64,000 bases of DNA from Thermanaerothrix sp034436175 (GTDB lineage: Bacteria; Chloroflexota; Anaerolineae; Anaerolineales; Anaerolineaceae). The first letter of the stretch is position 1; each line of letters begins with the position of its first letter. The stretch spans positions 1 through 64,000 of the forward strand of contig CAYRUO010000003.1 in NCBI GenBank assembly GCA_964427505.1, in the 5' to 3' direction. This document shows positions 53,079 through 62,064 of this stretch, piece by piece. A program made the position numbers and the translations under genes. Under the pieces are notes generated by a model, which saw nothing but the letters and a program-made list of their open reading frames with translations, did not search any database and was not told the origin of the DNA.

Positions 53079-53561
53079 ATGAATGAGAAATCACTGACGC
53101 ACCTGGACGACCAAGGACGGGCGCGGATGGTGGATGTTTCCGCCAAGCCCGAAACATTGCGGATCGCCATAGCCAAGGGCGAGGTGAGGCTAAACCCTGA
53201 AACTTTGGCTCTGATCCGACAGGGATTAATGAAGAAAGGGGATGTGCTCACCGTGGCCCAAATTGCGGGGATCATGGCGGCTAAACGGACCGCGGATTTG
53301 ATCCCGCTTTGCCATCCGCTCCCTCTTCATCAGGTAGAAGTCAACCTGACCTTGGAAGATGCGCTTCCCGGTGTGGTGATAACGGCAACAGCGCGTACCA
53401 CAGCCAAGACTGGTGTGGAAATGGAAGCGTTGACAGCTGTAGCAGTTAGCGCTTTAACCGTTTATGATATGGTGAAAGCGGTTGAGAAAACCGCTCAAAT
53501 TACGAATATCCGACTGGTCGAAAAACACGGTGGGCAAAGTGGTGATGTCATCAATGAGTGA
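53079..53561 (+). CDS. moaC: Cyclic pyranopterin monophosphate synthase MoaC
   Basis: 160 aa, second step of molybdenum cofactor synthesis. Family residues in KRTADLIPLCHPLPL and MEALTAVAVSALTVYDMVKA, with the catalytic Lys in VEKTAQITNIRLVEKHGG. Overlaps the downstream moaD-moaE start by eight bases. moaA is not in the window. Confidence 0.96.
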   Translation: MNEKSLTHLDDQGRARMVDVSAKPETLRIAIAKGEVRLNPETLALIRQGLMKKGDVLTVAQIAGIMAAKRTADLIPLCHPLPLHQVEVNLTLEDALPGVVITATARTTAKTGVEMEALTAVAVSALTVYDMVKAVEKTAQITNIRLVEKHGGQSGDVINE

Positions 53562-54285
53562 TCCTCTGCCGGAAAGGACTTCTTTGATTGGTCTGAAGAT
53601 TCTTCTCTTTGCCCATTTGCGTGAGATTGCCGGCACCAATCACTTGGCTCTTGATCTTCCCTCAGGATCTCGGGTGCGAGACCTAAAACAAACCCTTAAG
53701 TCTCGCTTTCCGGAACTGGGGCAACGATTGGACAACGTCATTGTGGCCGTAAATCAGGTTTTCGCCAGTGATGAGGATGTTTTGGAGGATAAAGCCGAAG
53801 TGGCCCTCTTTCCGCCGGTAAGCGGGGGTGCGGGGCCAACAATTGTGGCGGTAACGGATGCCGCTTTGGATTTGGACGCTTTGGTTGCCCAAATTGTCCA
53901 GCCCACCACCGGGGCTGTGTGTGTGTTCACCGGAATCGTGCGTGGAGAAACGAAGCGAGGGGAGCCACATCAGACGATAGCCCTGGAATATGAAGCCTAT
54001 GTCCCCATGGCCGAAGCCAAAATGCGCCAGATTGCGGATGAAATTCGGCAGCGTTGGCCTGAAGTAGAGGGGATTGCCCTGGTACAACGTATCGGGCATC
54101 TTGAAGCCGGCAGTCCAACCGTAGCCATTGCGTGTGCAGCAGCCCACCGAGATATGGGGGTGTTCGAGGCTGCGCGCTACGGCATTGATCGTTTGAAAGA
54201 GATTGTCCCGGTTTGGAAGAAAGAGATCGGGCCGCGGGGTGAAACCTGGGTAGAAGGGCATTACCATCCCAGGCGGGGGGAGTAG
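53554..54285 (+). CDS. MoaD-MoaE fusion protein (molybdopterin synthase)
   Basis: 243 aa joining both molybdopterin synthase subunits. Residues 12-92 form a MoaD ubiquitin-like domain ending FPPVSGG (G91-G92); 97-243 is MoaE with IVRGETKR, VALVQRIGHLEAG and the active-site Lys region VPVWKKEIGPRGETWVEGH. In separate MoaD the terminal Gly-Gly must be free for thiocarboxylation, so proteolytic cleavage after G92 is expected, as shown for mycobacterial MoaX. ATG 53554 has GGTGAT at good spacing; ATG 53545 is an alternative start. Confidence 0.93.
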   Translation: MSDPLPERTSLIGLKILLFAHLREIAGTNHLALDLPSGSRVRDLKQTLKSRFPELGQRLDNVIVAVNQVFASDEDVLEDKAEVALFPPVSGGAGPTIVAVTDAALDLDALVAQIVQPTTGAVCVFTGIVRGETKRGEPHQTIALEYEAYVPMAEAKMRQIADEIRQRWPEVEGIALVQRIGHLEAGSPTVAIACAAAHRDMGVFEAARYGIDRLKEIVPVWKKEIGPRGETWVEGHYHPRRGE

Positions 54286-54289
54286 GGTA

Positions 54290-55390
54290 ATGGGGCGCGT
54301 TGTATGTACCCACTGCGGTGCGCCATATCCGGATGAGGGAGTACCTTACCGTTGCTTGCATTGCGGTGGAGTTTACGATTACGATACGCCTCCGGTTTTC
54401 AGTCCCCATGATTTTCGCGGTGATTTCCCGGGCCTTTGGCGATATTGGTCAACCCTAGCCTTACCTTCCACGGCTGAGGTGCTCTGGCTGGGAGAAGGGA
54501 ATACGCCTTTAGTGCCCTTGCCTTATGCTGGGAACAAGGTCTATCTCAAACTAGAGTCCCTTAACCCTAGCGGTTCGTACAAAGATCGCGGTACTGCTGT
54601 TTTGGTCAGTTGGTTGTTGGCGCGAGGTGTGAAGGAGGCCGTAGAGGATTCTTCCGGTAATGCGGGGGCTTCGTTTGCGGCTTATGCGGCCCGAGCGGGT
54701 TTGCGCGCTGTGGTGTATGTGCCGGAAAGTGCCTCTGGCCCGAAACGATTGCAAATCGAACGCTATGGAGCAACCTTGGTGCGGGTCCCAGGCCCACGGT
54801 CGGCGGCGGCACAAGCGGTGCTGGAAGCCGTTCAGCGGGGGGCGGTTTATGCCAGTCATGCCTATTTACCTTTTGGCTTGCCTGGTATTGCTACAATCGC
54901 CTATGAGATATGGGAACAACTAGGACAACGGGCGCCAGGAACGGTTATAGCACCGGTGGGACACGGTGGCCTCTTGCTCGGGATCGTGCGGGGTTTCCAG
55001 TCGCTTGAACAAAGCGGCATGATCTCTCGCCCCCCCTATTTTGTGGGTGTGCAGGCCGCGGCGTGCGCGCCAGTGGTGAGCGCGTTTCAAAATCGGAAGA
55101 GGGTGCACGAGTTGACGGTGGAAGAACGTCCAACGCTGGCAGAAGGGGTTCGGGTGCGCCAACCAGTGCGTTTGGAGGCCCTATTACGAGAAATTCCTCC
55201 CGATTGTGGCACCTTTGTGGCGATTGAGGAGTCCGAGATTGAACGTGCCTTTATTACCCTGGCGCATCAGGGTGTGTATGTGGAACCAACGAGCGCACTG
55301 GTTTGGGCCGCGCTAGAGCGGTTGTATGGAAAGTTGCCGGAACCGATTGTTCTAGTGATAACCGGTTCAGGATTAAAATATGGCGCTTGA
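54290..55390 (+). CDS. thrC: Threonine synthase
   Basis: PLP-dependent enzyme forming threonine from O-phosphohomoserine, 366 aa. An N-terminal zinc-ribbon-like segment (C6-x2-C9, C22-x2-C25) is followed by the fold II core with PLP lysine K98 in NPSGSYKDRGT and the phosphate-binding/asparagine loop SSGNAGASFAAYA. The sequence is of the archaeal/class with GEGNTPL. Other fold II enzymes (threonine dehydratase, cysteate synthase) are less likely because of the zinc ribbon. It follows moaDE by four bases; no metabolic link is evident. Confidence 0.88.
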   Translation: MGRVVCTHCGAPYPDEGVPYRCLHCGGVYDYDTPPVFSPHDFRGDFPGLWRYWSTLALPSTAEVLWLGEGNTPLVPLPYAGNKVYLKLESLNPSGSYKDRGTAVLVSWLLARGVKEAVEDSSGNAGASFAAYAARAGLRAVVYVPESASGPKRLQIERYGATLVRVPGPRSAAAQAVLEAVQRGAVYASHAYLPFGLPGIATIAYEIWEQLGQRAPGTVIAPVGHGGLLLGIVRGFQSLEQSGMISRPPYFVGVQAAACAPVVSAFQNRKRVHELTVEERPTLAEGVRVRQPVRLEALLREIPPDCGTFVAIEESEIERAFITLAHQGVYVEPTSALVWAALERLYGKLPEPIVLVITGSGLKYGA

Positions 55391-55476
55391 AATTACCGGA
55401 ACCGGAGGAACGCAAATTGCTTACCTGCATGGGGTAAGGGGATTGCGCTTCTCGGGTTCCTGGCAGGAGGATAAAC

Positions 55477-56208
55477 GTGGGAAGCGAAATACCTGTAGAG
55501 AAGGTCGAATCTCCTCAGGAACTAGCGAATCGCCTGGGACTAAAGTTTAAGGATTGGCTGCTCTTAAGCCGCGCACTTACTCATCGCTCTTATCTCAATG
55601 AGCATCCCGAAGCCATTGAGGATAATGAGCGTTTGGAGTTCTTGGGGGATGCAGTGTTGGATTTTCTGGTGGCGGTGTGGCTCTATCATCGCTATCCCGA
55701 AATGCCCGAGGGCGATCTGACTCGTATGCGGTCAGCGTTGGTGCATACCGAGCAACTGGCCGAGTTTGCGCGGCGGATTGGCCTGGGTCGAGCACTGCGG
55801 CTCGGGCGCGGCGAAGCCCAAGCCGGAGGGCGGGATCGCCCTTCACTGTTGTGTGACACGTTCGAAGCCCTAATTGGAGCCATCTATCTCGATCAGGGGC
55901 TTGAAGCCGTCGAGGCGTTTTTGATCCCATTTTTGGAAGAAGCTGCCGAGGATGTGCTTCTGCATTACCGTGTGGAAGATCCCAAGAGCCTGTTACAGGA
56001 ATGGGCGCAGTCCCAAGGGTTGGCTGCCCCGCGCTATATCACCCGCAATGTGTACGGCCCGGAACACGCCAAAGTGTTTGAGGTCGAGGTCTTGATCAAT
56101 GGCAAAGTGTGTGGATGGGGGAGCGGATCGAGCAAGCATGCGGCAACAAAATCGGCAGCCCGCGATGCGATCCGACGCCTGGGTATTGTCCCAGAGACTA
56201 TGCTGTGA
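55477..56208 (+). CDS. rnc: Ribonuclease III
   Basis: 243 aa. Signature NERLEFLGDAVLDFLVA with the catalytic Glu/Asp and second acidic pair in CDTFEALIGAIYLDQG, then a double-stranded RNA-binding domain (about 165-240, GSSKHAATKSAARDAI). GTG start with AGGAGG six bases upstream. Processes rRNA and structured mRNA. Followed by smc, the same rnc-smc order as in Firmicutes. Confidence 0.96.
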   Translation: MGSEIPVEKVESPQELANRLGLKFKDWLLLSRALTHRSYLNEHPEAIEDNERLEFLGDAVLDFLVAVWLYHRYPEMPEGDLTRMRSALVHTEQLAEFARRIGLGRALRLGRGEAQAGGRDRPSLLCDTFEALIGAIYLDQGLEAVEAFLIPFLEEAAEDVLLHYRVEDPKSLLQEWAQSQGLAAPRYITRNVYGPEHAKVFEVEVLINGKVCGWGSGSSKHAATKSAARDAIRRLGIVPETML

Positions 56209-56226
56209 GAGGGTGAGGTGCCGCAT

Positions 56227-59200
56227 ATGGCAAGTCGGCTAAAATCCCTGGAACTACAGGGGTATAAAACGTTCGCCTCGCGCATTCTTTTTGAATTCCC
56301 CGGACGGATTACTGCGATTGTAGGACCGAATGGCTCAGGCAAATCGAACATCGCAGATGCGATTCGGTGGGTGTTGGGCGAGCAATCCTTCTCGCTACTG
56401 CGTGCTCGCAAGACCGAGGATATGATCTTTTCCGGCTCAGAACACCGTCCACGGGCCGGCATGGCGATGGCGACCATTGTTTTTGATAATGAGGATCAAT
56501 GGCTACCTCTTGAATTTAATGAGGTAAGCATCACCCGGCGGGCTTATCGCGATGGTCAGAATGAGTACTTGTTAAACGGTCAGCGCGTGCGTCTTAAAGA
56601 GATCACGGAACTACTCTCACGCGCGGGCCTTTCGGAACGAACCTACACGATCATTGGTCAGGGATTAATTGATGCCGCGCTTTCACTACGCCCTGAAGAG
56701 CGACGGCGTTTTTTTGAGGAAGCCGCTGGTGTTGGACTCTATCGCATTCGCCGTGAGGAGGCTTTAAACCGGCTGGATGCTACTCGACGTAACCTTGAAC
56801 GGGTGCAGGATGTCTTGGCCGAACTAGAGCCGCGGGTAAAGAGCCTTGAACGGCAGGCTCAGCGGGCCCAAGAATACGAACGCATTTCCGCAGACTTGAA
56901 ACTTCTCTTAAGAGAATGGTATGGCTACCATTGGTATCAGAGCCAACAAAGGGTTGTCCATTCTCGGGAAGCGGTTAAGAAGATCGAGCAACGCCTGAGC
57001 GACCAACGTGCACGGGTAGAGGGGTTGGAGATTCGGCTTAAAGAAATACGCGAGAATCTGACCGATGTAGTTAGCCGGATTGAGGCGCTAAAAGAGCAGG
57101 AACAAAATCTGGAGCGCCAGAAGGCTCAGATAGAACGTCAAATAGCCGTGATGGAAGAACGCCGGGCGGCTTTATTAGTACAACAGCAGAACGCGGGTGT
57201 AGAACATGAGCGCTTAGAAACCGAACGTACCGAAATCCAGGTTCAAATCGCAACCGTAGAGCGTGAGCGTGAACAGGTGCAAGTCGAGGTAAACGGTGCT
57301 CAGCGTGAAATTCGTGCCTTAACTCAGCAATTAGAAACCCGGTCATCCGAAGAGCAGGCGTTGATTGCTCGAAAATCCGAACTCCAAGCCGCAATCCTAA
57401 ATCTGGAAAAGCGTCATATGGCTTACGGTGTTGAGCGTGAGTCGCATCAGCGGCGGTTAAGAGAATTGGACGAGCAAATGAGACGCGCCGGTCGCCAAAA
57501 AGAGGAACTGGTACGCGTCCTTGAGGAGGCTAAAAATCAACTGACCCAAAAAAGACAAGCCATAGAGGCCTTAGAAGCGAGAGGCCGGCAACTTTCATCT
57601 GAATTAGGATCCCTTTCACAACAATTAGAAGCGAATCGTGAGCGCTTGAGGCAACTTCAAAAGGAACAAGATGCCGTTGAGGCCGCTATGTTAAAAGCCC
57701 AGGCGGAATTGGCGGTTATCGAACAAGCCGAGGCTGCTCTGGAGGGTTTTAGTCAAGGGACGCGGGCTGTCCTTCAAGCAGTACAGAACGGACAGATTGA
57801 CGTGCGGGTGCAGCGGTTGAGCCAAGCGTTGAGCGTTTCACCGGAATATGAGCGTGCGATTGCGGCCGCCTTGGGTGAACGGATTGAAGGCTTGGTTTTA
57901 GAAAACCCACGCTCAATTGAAGATCTTTTGTCCTTTCTAGAAGGGGATGATCGCGGTCGGGCTATTTTTTTGATGAATCAAGATTTCCACCACAAGCCCG
58001 AATCTCTGGCTCTTCAGGACGAAGCCTGTTTAGGCCGGGCTACCGATTTTGTGCAAGCGTCGGAGGCAATTCAAGGGGTAATCCAAGCGCTATTAGGTAC
58101 GACTTGGGTCGTTCGTCATCGCAGGGATGCTCAGCGATTATTGAGCAGGCTTTCTCCGGGGGAGCGGTTAGTAACGCTGCAAGGTGAGGTTTTTAGTGGT
58201 GATGGCGTGATCATCGCGGGTTTGGATCGGCGCGTCAGTTTGGTAACCCGTCACCGCCGTCAACAAGAGTTAAGGGAAACACTACGTCGTTTGGAGCAGA
58301 AGTTAGGGCAGTTGCGCAGCGAAAAGCAGGTTACCGAGAATGATCTGGCCCAATTGGAGAATGAACGGGTAGGGAAAGAACGCGAGTATAAACGCCAGCG
58401 AGGGGAACTTGAACAACGGCGGCGTGAGCAGGATGGGATGCTTGGGCGCATACGGCGCCAAGAAGAGGATTTGCGGCGGATCGAGGAAACTCTCCGTCAG
58501 GGTGAAGCACAGCGGAATGTCATTGAGCAACAAATAGATGCTCTTGAAAAACATTCCCAAGCCGCTCAAACCGAATTAAACACCCTACACAAGCAGTTAG
58601 AGCAAGTAAATGAGGCGATTGAAGCATTAGCGGTTGGTACCATCAAAGATCAAATTGCGCATTGGCGTTCGGTTGAACGAATGGCGACCCAGCGTTTGAA
58701 TTACCTAGCCCAACGTCTTAGTGACTATCAACATGCCTTACAGCGCACCGAAGGCCGTCTAAAAGACCTGAATGAGAAAACTATCCAAGCCCAGGGAATG
58801 TTTACTGGTTTGGAGCGCGAGATTGTCCTTCTACGCCAGCAGTATCAGGAGTTGTTACAAGCCGAAACAGATTTGCACGGATCCATTTTGCCGCTAGAGG
58901 TTGAGCAGCGTCGCCTGCAGGTTGAGCAGGAACAAGTGATGGGAGAATGGCGCGCCCAGCAACAGCAATTGGCGTTATTAGAAAAGCAGTTTCAACAGGC
59001 GCAACTAGAGCATATGCGGGATGCAGAGGCCTTAGCCACGCTACAACGACGTATCGAAGAGGATTTAGGGCTGGTGTCATTCACTTATATCGAAACTGTT
59101 GCCGGGCAAGAACCCTTACCGCTTAATGGTTTGGTGGCGGAACTGCCAGCATTGCAACAGTTACCCCCGGATTTAGAAGAAAGCATCTCCCGCTATCGCA

Positions 59201-59829
59201 GTCAATTGAAACGGATCGGGACGATTTCGCCGGATCTGCTAAAGGAATATCAGGAACTAAAGGCGCGTTATGATTACTTGTATACTCAAATGGAAGATCT
59301 GAAGAAAGCCGAAAGTGATTTGCGTGAGATCATTGCCGAGTTGGATGGATTGATCAAAGAAGCCTTTGCGCGCACGTTTAAGGCTGTGGCGGCGGAGTTT
59401 CAACAGAATTTTGTGCGGTTGTTCGGTGGAGGCGAGGCAAGGCTGTACCTGGATGATGAATCTCGCCCCGGTGAAGCGGGGATCGAGATCGAAGTTCGCT
59501 TGCCGGGGCGGCGAGAGCAAGGCTTGGCGCTGCTCTCGGGTGGCGAGCGCAGTTTAACCTCAGTAGCCCTGGTGTTTTCTCTGCTGAAGGTTGCACCGCC
59601 GCCGTTCTGTATTTTGGACGAAGTAGATGCCATGCTCGATGAAGCCAATGTGGGCCGCTTTTGTGAGATGCTCAAAGAGTTGAGTCAAGCAACCCAGTTT
59701 ATTATCATTACCCACAATCGCAACACCGTTCAGACCGCCGATGTGATCTACGGTGTCACCATGGGTAAGGATATGACCAGCCAGGTGATTTCATTGAAAT
59801 TAGAAAACCTGGCCGAGATTATGGTTTAG
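56227..59829 (+). CDS. smc: Chromosome segregation protein SMC
   Basis: 1200 aa, full length. ATPase head with Walker A GPNGSGKSN at 33, long coiled coils (about 170-500 and 670-1010), a hinge domain (about 510-665) and the C-terminal head with signature LLSGGERSLTS near 1101 and Walker B FCILDEVDAMLDEAN near 1128. Loads on DNA with ScpA (52.2 kb). ATG 56227 is preferred to the in-frame GTG at 56218. Confidence 0.96.
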   Translation: MASRLKSLELQGYKTFASRILFEFPGRITAIVGPNGSGKSNIADAIRWVLGEQSFSLLRARKTEDMIFSGSEHRPRAGMAMATIVFDNEDQWLPLEFNEVSITRRAYRDGQNEYLLNGQRVRLKEITELLSRAGLSERTYTIIGQGLIDAALSLRPEERRRFFEEAAGVGLYRIRREEALNRLDATRRNLERVQDVLAELEPRVKSLERQAQRAQEYERISADLKLLLREWYGYHWYQSQQRVVHSREAVKKIEQRLSDQRARVEGLEIRLKEIRENLTDVVSRIEALKEQEQNLERQKAQIERQIAVMEERRAALLVQQQNAGVEHERLETERTEIQVQIATVEREREQVQVEVNGAQREIRALTQQLETRSSEEQALIARKSELQAAILNLEKRHMAYGVERESHQRRLRELDEQMRRAGRQKEELVRVLEEAKNQLTQKRQAIEALEARGRQLSSELGSLSQQLEANRERLRQLQKEQDAVEAAMLKAQAELAVIEQAEAALEGFSQGTRAVLQAVQNGQIDVRVQRLSQALSVSPEYERAIAAALGERIEGLVLENPRSIEDLLSFLEGDDRGRAIFLMNQDFHHKPESLALQDEACLGRATDFVQASEAIQGVIQALLGTTWVVRHRRDAQRLLSRLSPGERLVTLQGEVFSGDGVIIAGLDRRVSLVTRHRRQQELRETLRRLEQKLGQLRSEKQVTENDLAQLENERVGKEREYKRQRGELEQRRREQDGMLGRIRRQEEDLRRIEETLRQGEAQRNVIEQQIDALEKHSQAAQTELNTLHKQLEQVNEAIEALAVGTIKDQIAHWRSVERMATQRLNYLAQRLSDYQHALQRTEGRLKDLNEKTIQAQGMFTGLEREIVLLRQQYQELLQAETDLHGSILPLEVEQRRLQVEQEQVMGEWRAQQQQLALLEKQFQQAQLEHMRDAEALATLQRRIEEDLGLVSFTYIETVAGQEPLPLNGLVAELPALQQLPPDLEESISRYRSQLKRIGTISPDLLKEYQELKARYDYLYTQMEDLKKAESDLREIIAELDGLIKEAFARTFKAVAAEFQQNFVRLFGGGEARLYLDDESRPGEAGIEIEVRLPGRREQGLALLSGGERSLTSVALVFSLLKVAPPPFCILDEVDAMLDEANVGRFCEMLKELSQATQFIIITHNRNTVQTADVIYGVTMGKDMTSQVISLKLENLAEIMV

Positions 59830-59854
59830 AGCGGTTAAAAAGTGACATGTAGAA

Positions 59855-59884
59855 AAGAACCCCCACAATCGTGTGGGGGTTCTT
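59855..59884. terminator. Bidirectional terminator hairpin between smc and the parvulin gene
   Basis: AAGAACCCCCACA (59855-59867) pairs perfectly with TGTGGGGGTTCTT (59872-59884) around an ATCG loop, a 13-bp stem. On the minus strand TTCTTTTCTAC follows, a better T-run than on the plus strand. Confidence 0.88.
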
Positions 59885-59902
59885 CGTTGGGATTGTCCCT
59901 GA

Positions 59903-61225
59903 TTAGTTGCTGGCAATGCCGGGGGGTAATGTGGGCTCGACCGGTAATTTACCTTGCCAAACGTTGTCGTAACGCTCAACCTTGAGTTCGGTCTTCTTGC
60001 TGTCAAGCCATTCTTGGTACTTTTGGTTCAGCAATTGCTGGCGGCGATCAGGGGAGATTGGGCGTACCTCACGCCCCAACAGTTGGATGATGTGCCATCC
60101 ATATTCTGTTTGCACCGGTTGGCTAATTTGTCCAATCTCGGTGAGCGCAAAGGCGGCATCTTCGAAGGCTTGGGTCATCTCACCTTTTCCAAACCAGCCC
60201 AAATCACCACCGCGATCTTTGTTGCTGGTATCTTGTGAGACCTCTGCTGCAAGTTTGACCCAATCCTCACCTGCCGCGAGGCGTTTGAGGACATTTTGGG
60301 CTTCTTCTTCCGTCTTAACCAAGATATGCCGTGCCCATACTTGTTCTTCTTCGTAAGGGATTTCGGCATCCAGTTTCTTCAGTAGTTTATCACGCAGTAA
60401 AAAGGCTTTGAAGAACGCTCGTAAATCGGCCTCCTCCAAACCTGTTTCGGCCTTCAGCCCTTCCAAATACTGGGTGTAATTGGTGCGAAAACCTTCTTCG
60501 GTCAATGGTGTAGGTGTGGGCAGAGGGGTCTCGGTAGGAGTGGGGGTTACATTGGGGGCCTGGGTGGGGGTCGGTGTTGCGGTTGGCCAGGGTGTTGGGG
60601 TTGGCCCAGCAGTGGCGGTGCTTGTGGCAGTGGGGGTGGCCGTAGGGGGAATGAGCGTGCGCTGGAGCGAGTTCAACGTGGCCGTGGCATAAGGGGTGCT
60701 GGTTGGGGCAGGGGTGGGCGTCCCCTCGGGATAGTAGCCGAAAGCCTCTTGGATTGCGCGTGTAATTTCATCCTCGCTTACGCTAATACCCAACGCGGCG
60801 GCTTCGTGCTCGAGGATGCGGGCTTCGATTAGGGCATCCAGGGCTTTGGAACCCAAGGAGTTGGAATCCTTGAGTTGGGCAACGCTCTGCTGAATTTGAG
60901 CATCGAAGTAGGCTTGAGAGGCGGGGTCAAAACTGAAAAGTTGTTTGTACTGTGTCAGGGTGGTGATGCTCTGGATGAGTTGATAGCGTTCGAACCGCAC
61001 CCGTTTCTGCAACTCTGACAGCGGAATTGGGGTACCCGCTACCCGGGCTACCGGCCGTTGCTGTTGTAGGACGAATTGATCTAATAGGCCGTAGACAATT
61101 ACCAAGACCACCAGGGCGATAATCCCTATAGTGCCTCCAAGGACCAGGCGACGATTGCGTAATTCGCGTTCAACGCGGCTTTGTTGCTTGCGAGAGACTA
61201 CTTTTGTTTTGGGTTTCTTTGCCAT
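59903..61225 (-). CDS. Membrane-anchored parvulin-type peptidyl-prolyl isomerase with PT-rich insert
   Basis: 440 aa. Basic N-terminus, one transmembrane helix (about 28-48), a SurA-like N-terminal chaperone region (55-165) interrupted by a Thr/Pro-rich low-complexity linker (169-240), the second helical part (245-290) and a parvulin domain (about 297-390: WARHILVK, GGDLGWFGKGEM, VQTEYGWHIIQL). It likely folds secreted proteins at the outer face of the membrane. The linker is encoded by a degenerate repeat at 60505-60720. Confidence 0.9.
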   Translation of the reverse strand: MAKKPKTKVVSRKQQSRVERELRNRRLVLGGTIGIIALVVLVIVYGLLDQFVLQQQRPVARVAGTPIPLSELQKRVRFERYQLIQSITTLTQYKQLFSFDPASQAYFDAQIQQSVAQLKDSNSLGSKALDALIEARILEHEAAALGISVSEDEITRAIQEAFGYYPEGTPTPAPTSTPYATATLNSLQRTLIPPTATPTATSTATAGPTPTPWPTATPTPTQAPNVTPTPTETPLPTPTPLTEEGFRTNYTQYLEGLKAETGLEEADLRAFFKAFLLRDKLLKKLDAEIPYEEEQVWARHILVKTEEEAQNVLKRLAAGEDWVKLAAEVSQDTSNKDRGGDLGWFGKGEMTQAFEDAAFALTEIGQISQPVQTEYGWHIIQLLGREVRPISPDRRQQLLNQKYQEWLDSKKTELKVERYDNVWQGKLPVEPTLPPGIASN

Positions 61226-61248
61226 AATTACGCCTCGAAAGTGGCATG

Positions 61249-61287
61249 CATAAAATTAAGGGCATGAGCGGTCGGCTACATGCCCCT
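61249..61287 (-). terminator. Probable terminator of the rpsF-ssb-rpsR operon
   Basis: On the minus strand AGGGGCATG (61287-61279) pairs with CATGCCCTT (61266-61258), a 9-bp stem with one G-T pair and a 12-base loop, followed by AATTTTATG. Confidence 0.6.
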
Positions 61288-61306
61288 AACTGGCGATAGT
61301 GTTGGC

Positions 61307-61591
61307 TTAGAGTAAGCCTTCACTCAAATCTTTGGCTACAAAGGGAAGTAAAGCGAGATGGCGCGCCCGCTTAATCTCGCGTGCCAGTAAGCGCTGGTGC
61401 TTGGCGCAAGTTCCGGTTTGCCGCCGCGGTCGGATCTTGCCTTCCTCAGTGAGAAAACGACGTAGTAAATCCACCTGCTTATAATCAATGACGGTATTCT
61501 TGTCCGCGCAAAATTGGCAGATTTTAGGGCGGGCAGCATAGCGACGTGGAGCCGCTACCTGTTCGTGTTCGGTTAATTCAACGTCGGTCAT
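61307..61591 (-). CDS. rpsR: 30S ribosomal protein S18
   Basis: 94 aa, longer than the usual 75-80 because of an acidic N-terminal tail (MTDVELTEHEQ). The core has CQFCADKNTVIDYKQVDLLRRF and REIKRARHLALLPF. The CxxC pair plus a further Cys in TGTCAKHQ suggests a zinc-binding form. Eleven bases downstream of ssb. Confidence 0.96.
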   Translation of the reverse strand: MTDVELTEHEQVAAPRRYAARPKICQFCADKNTVIDYKQVDLLRRFLTEEGKIRPRRQTGTCAKHQRLLAREIKRARHLALLPFVAKDLSEGLL

Positions 61592-61602
61592 GCTTCAAAC
61601 TC

Positions 61603-62037
61603 CTAGAAAGGGTATTCGTCTTCATCCAAGTCTTCATCTGAGTGTTGGGCGTCTTGGAGCGTCTCGGCGAAGTGATTATTGTTTGAAAGGGGCTCGCGGC
61701 GTTCGCCCAAGATCATCATTTCATTGGCCACAATTTCTACCGAAGTGTGCTTGTTGCCTTCGCTGTCTTCCCACCGGCGCGTTTGCAACCGTCCTTCGAC
61801 GTAGACTTGTTGACCTTTGCTCAGGTATTGCTTACAGATTTCGGCCAGATTGCCCCACGTCACCACATTGAACCATTCGGTTTCGGTGTGACGCTCACCA
61901 TTGGAGGTGTTCCAGGTGCGCGTTGTGGCGATGGTGAACGTGGTAACCGGACGCCCGGAAGGGGTGTAGCGCATCTCCGGATCACGTCCTAAGTGACCAA
62001 TCAACATGACTTTGTTTAAGCCCCGGCTCATTTTCAC
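61603..62037 (-). CDS. ssb: Single-stranded DNA-binding protein
   Basis: 144 aa. OB fold (about 5-110) with NKVMLIGHLGRDPEMRYTPSG, a short acidic linker and the conserved C-terminal tail DEDEYPF, which recruits repair and replication proteins. Lies between the genes for S6 and S18, a common bacterial arrangement. Confidence 0.96.
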   Translation of the reverse strand: MKMSRGLNKVMLIGHLGRDPEMRYTPSGRPVTTFTIATTRTWNTSNGERHTETEWFNVVTWGNLAEICKQYLSKGQQVYVEGRLQTRRWEDSEGNKHTSVEIVANEMMILGERREPLSNNNHFAETLQDAQHSDEDLDEDEYPF

Positions 62038-62064
62038 ACTCCGCTGAGGTTGCCCTAAAAGGAA

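Noticed and set aside
55380..55530. Short frame starting at ATG 55380 in the gap between thrC and rnc
   Set aside because: It overlaps both genes in other frames, has no ribosome site and its composition does not look protein-like beyond the first residues.
60480..60692. Val/Gly-rich frame opposite the parvulin linker
   Set aside because: It is the antisense shadow of the Thr/Pro repeat, not an independent gene.
60505..60720. Repeat-rich stretch as a possible CRISPR array or minisatellite
   Set aside because: The units are irregular and in frame, encoding the PT linker; no spacers or constant direct repeats.
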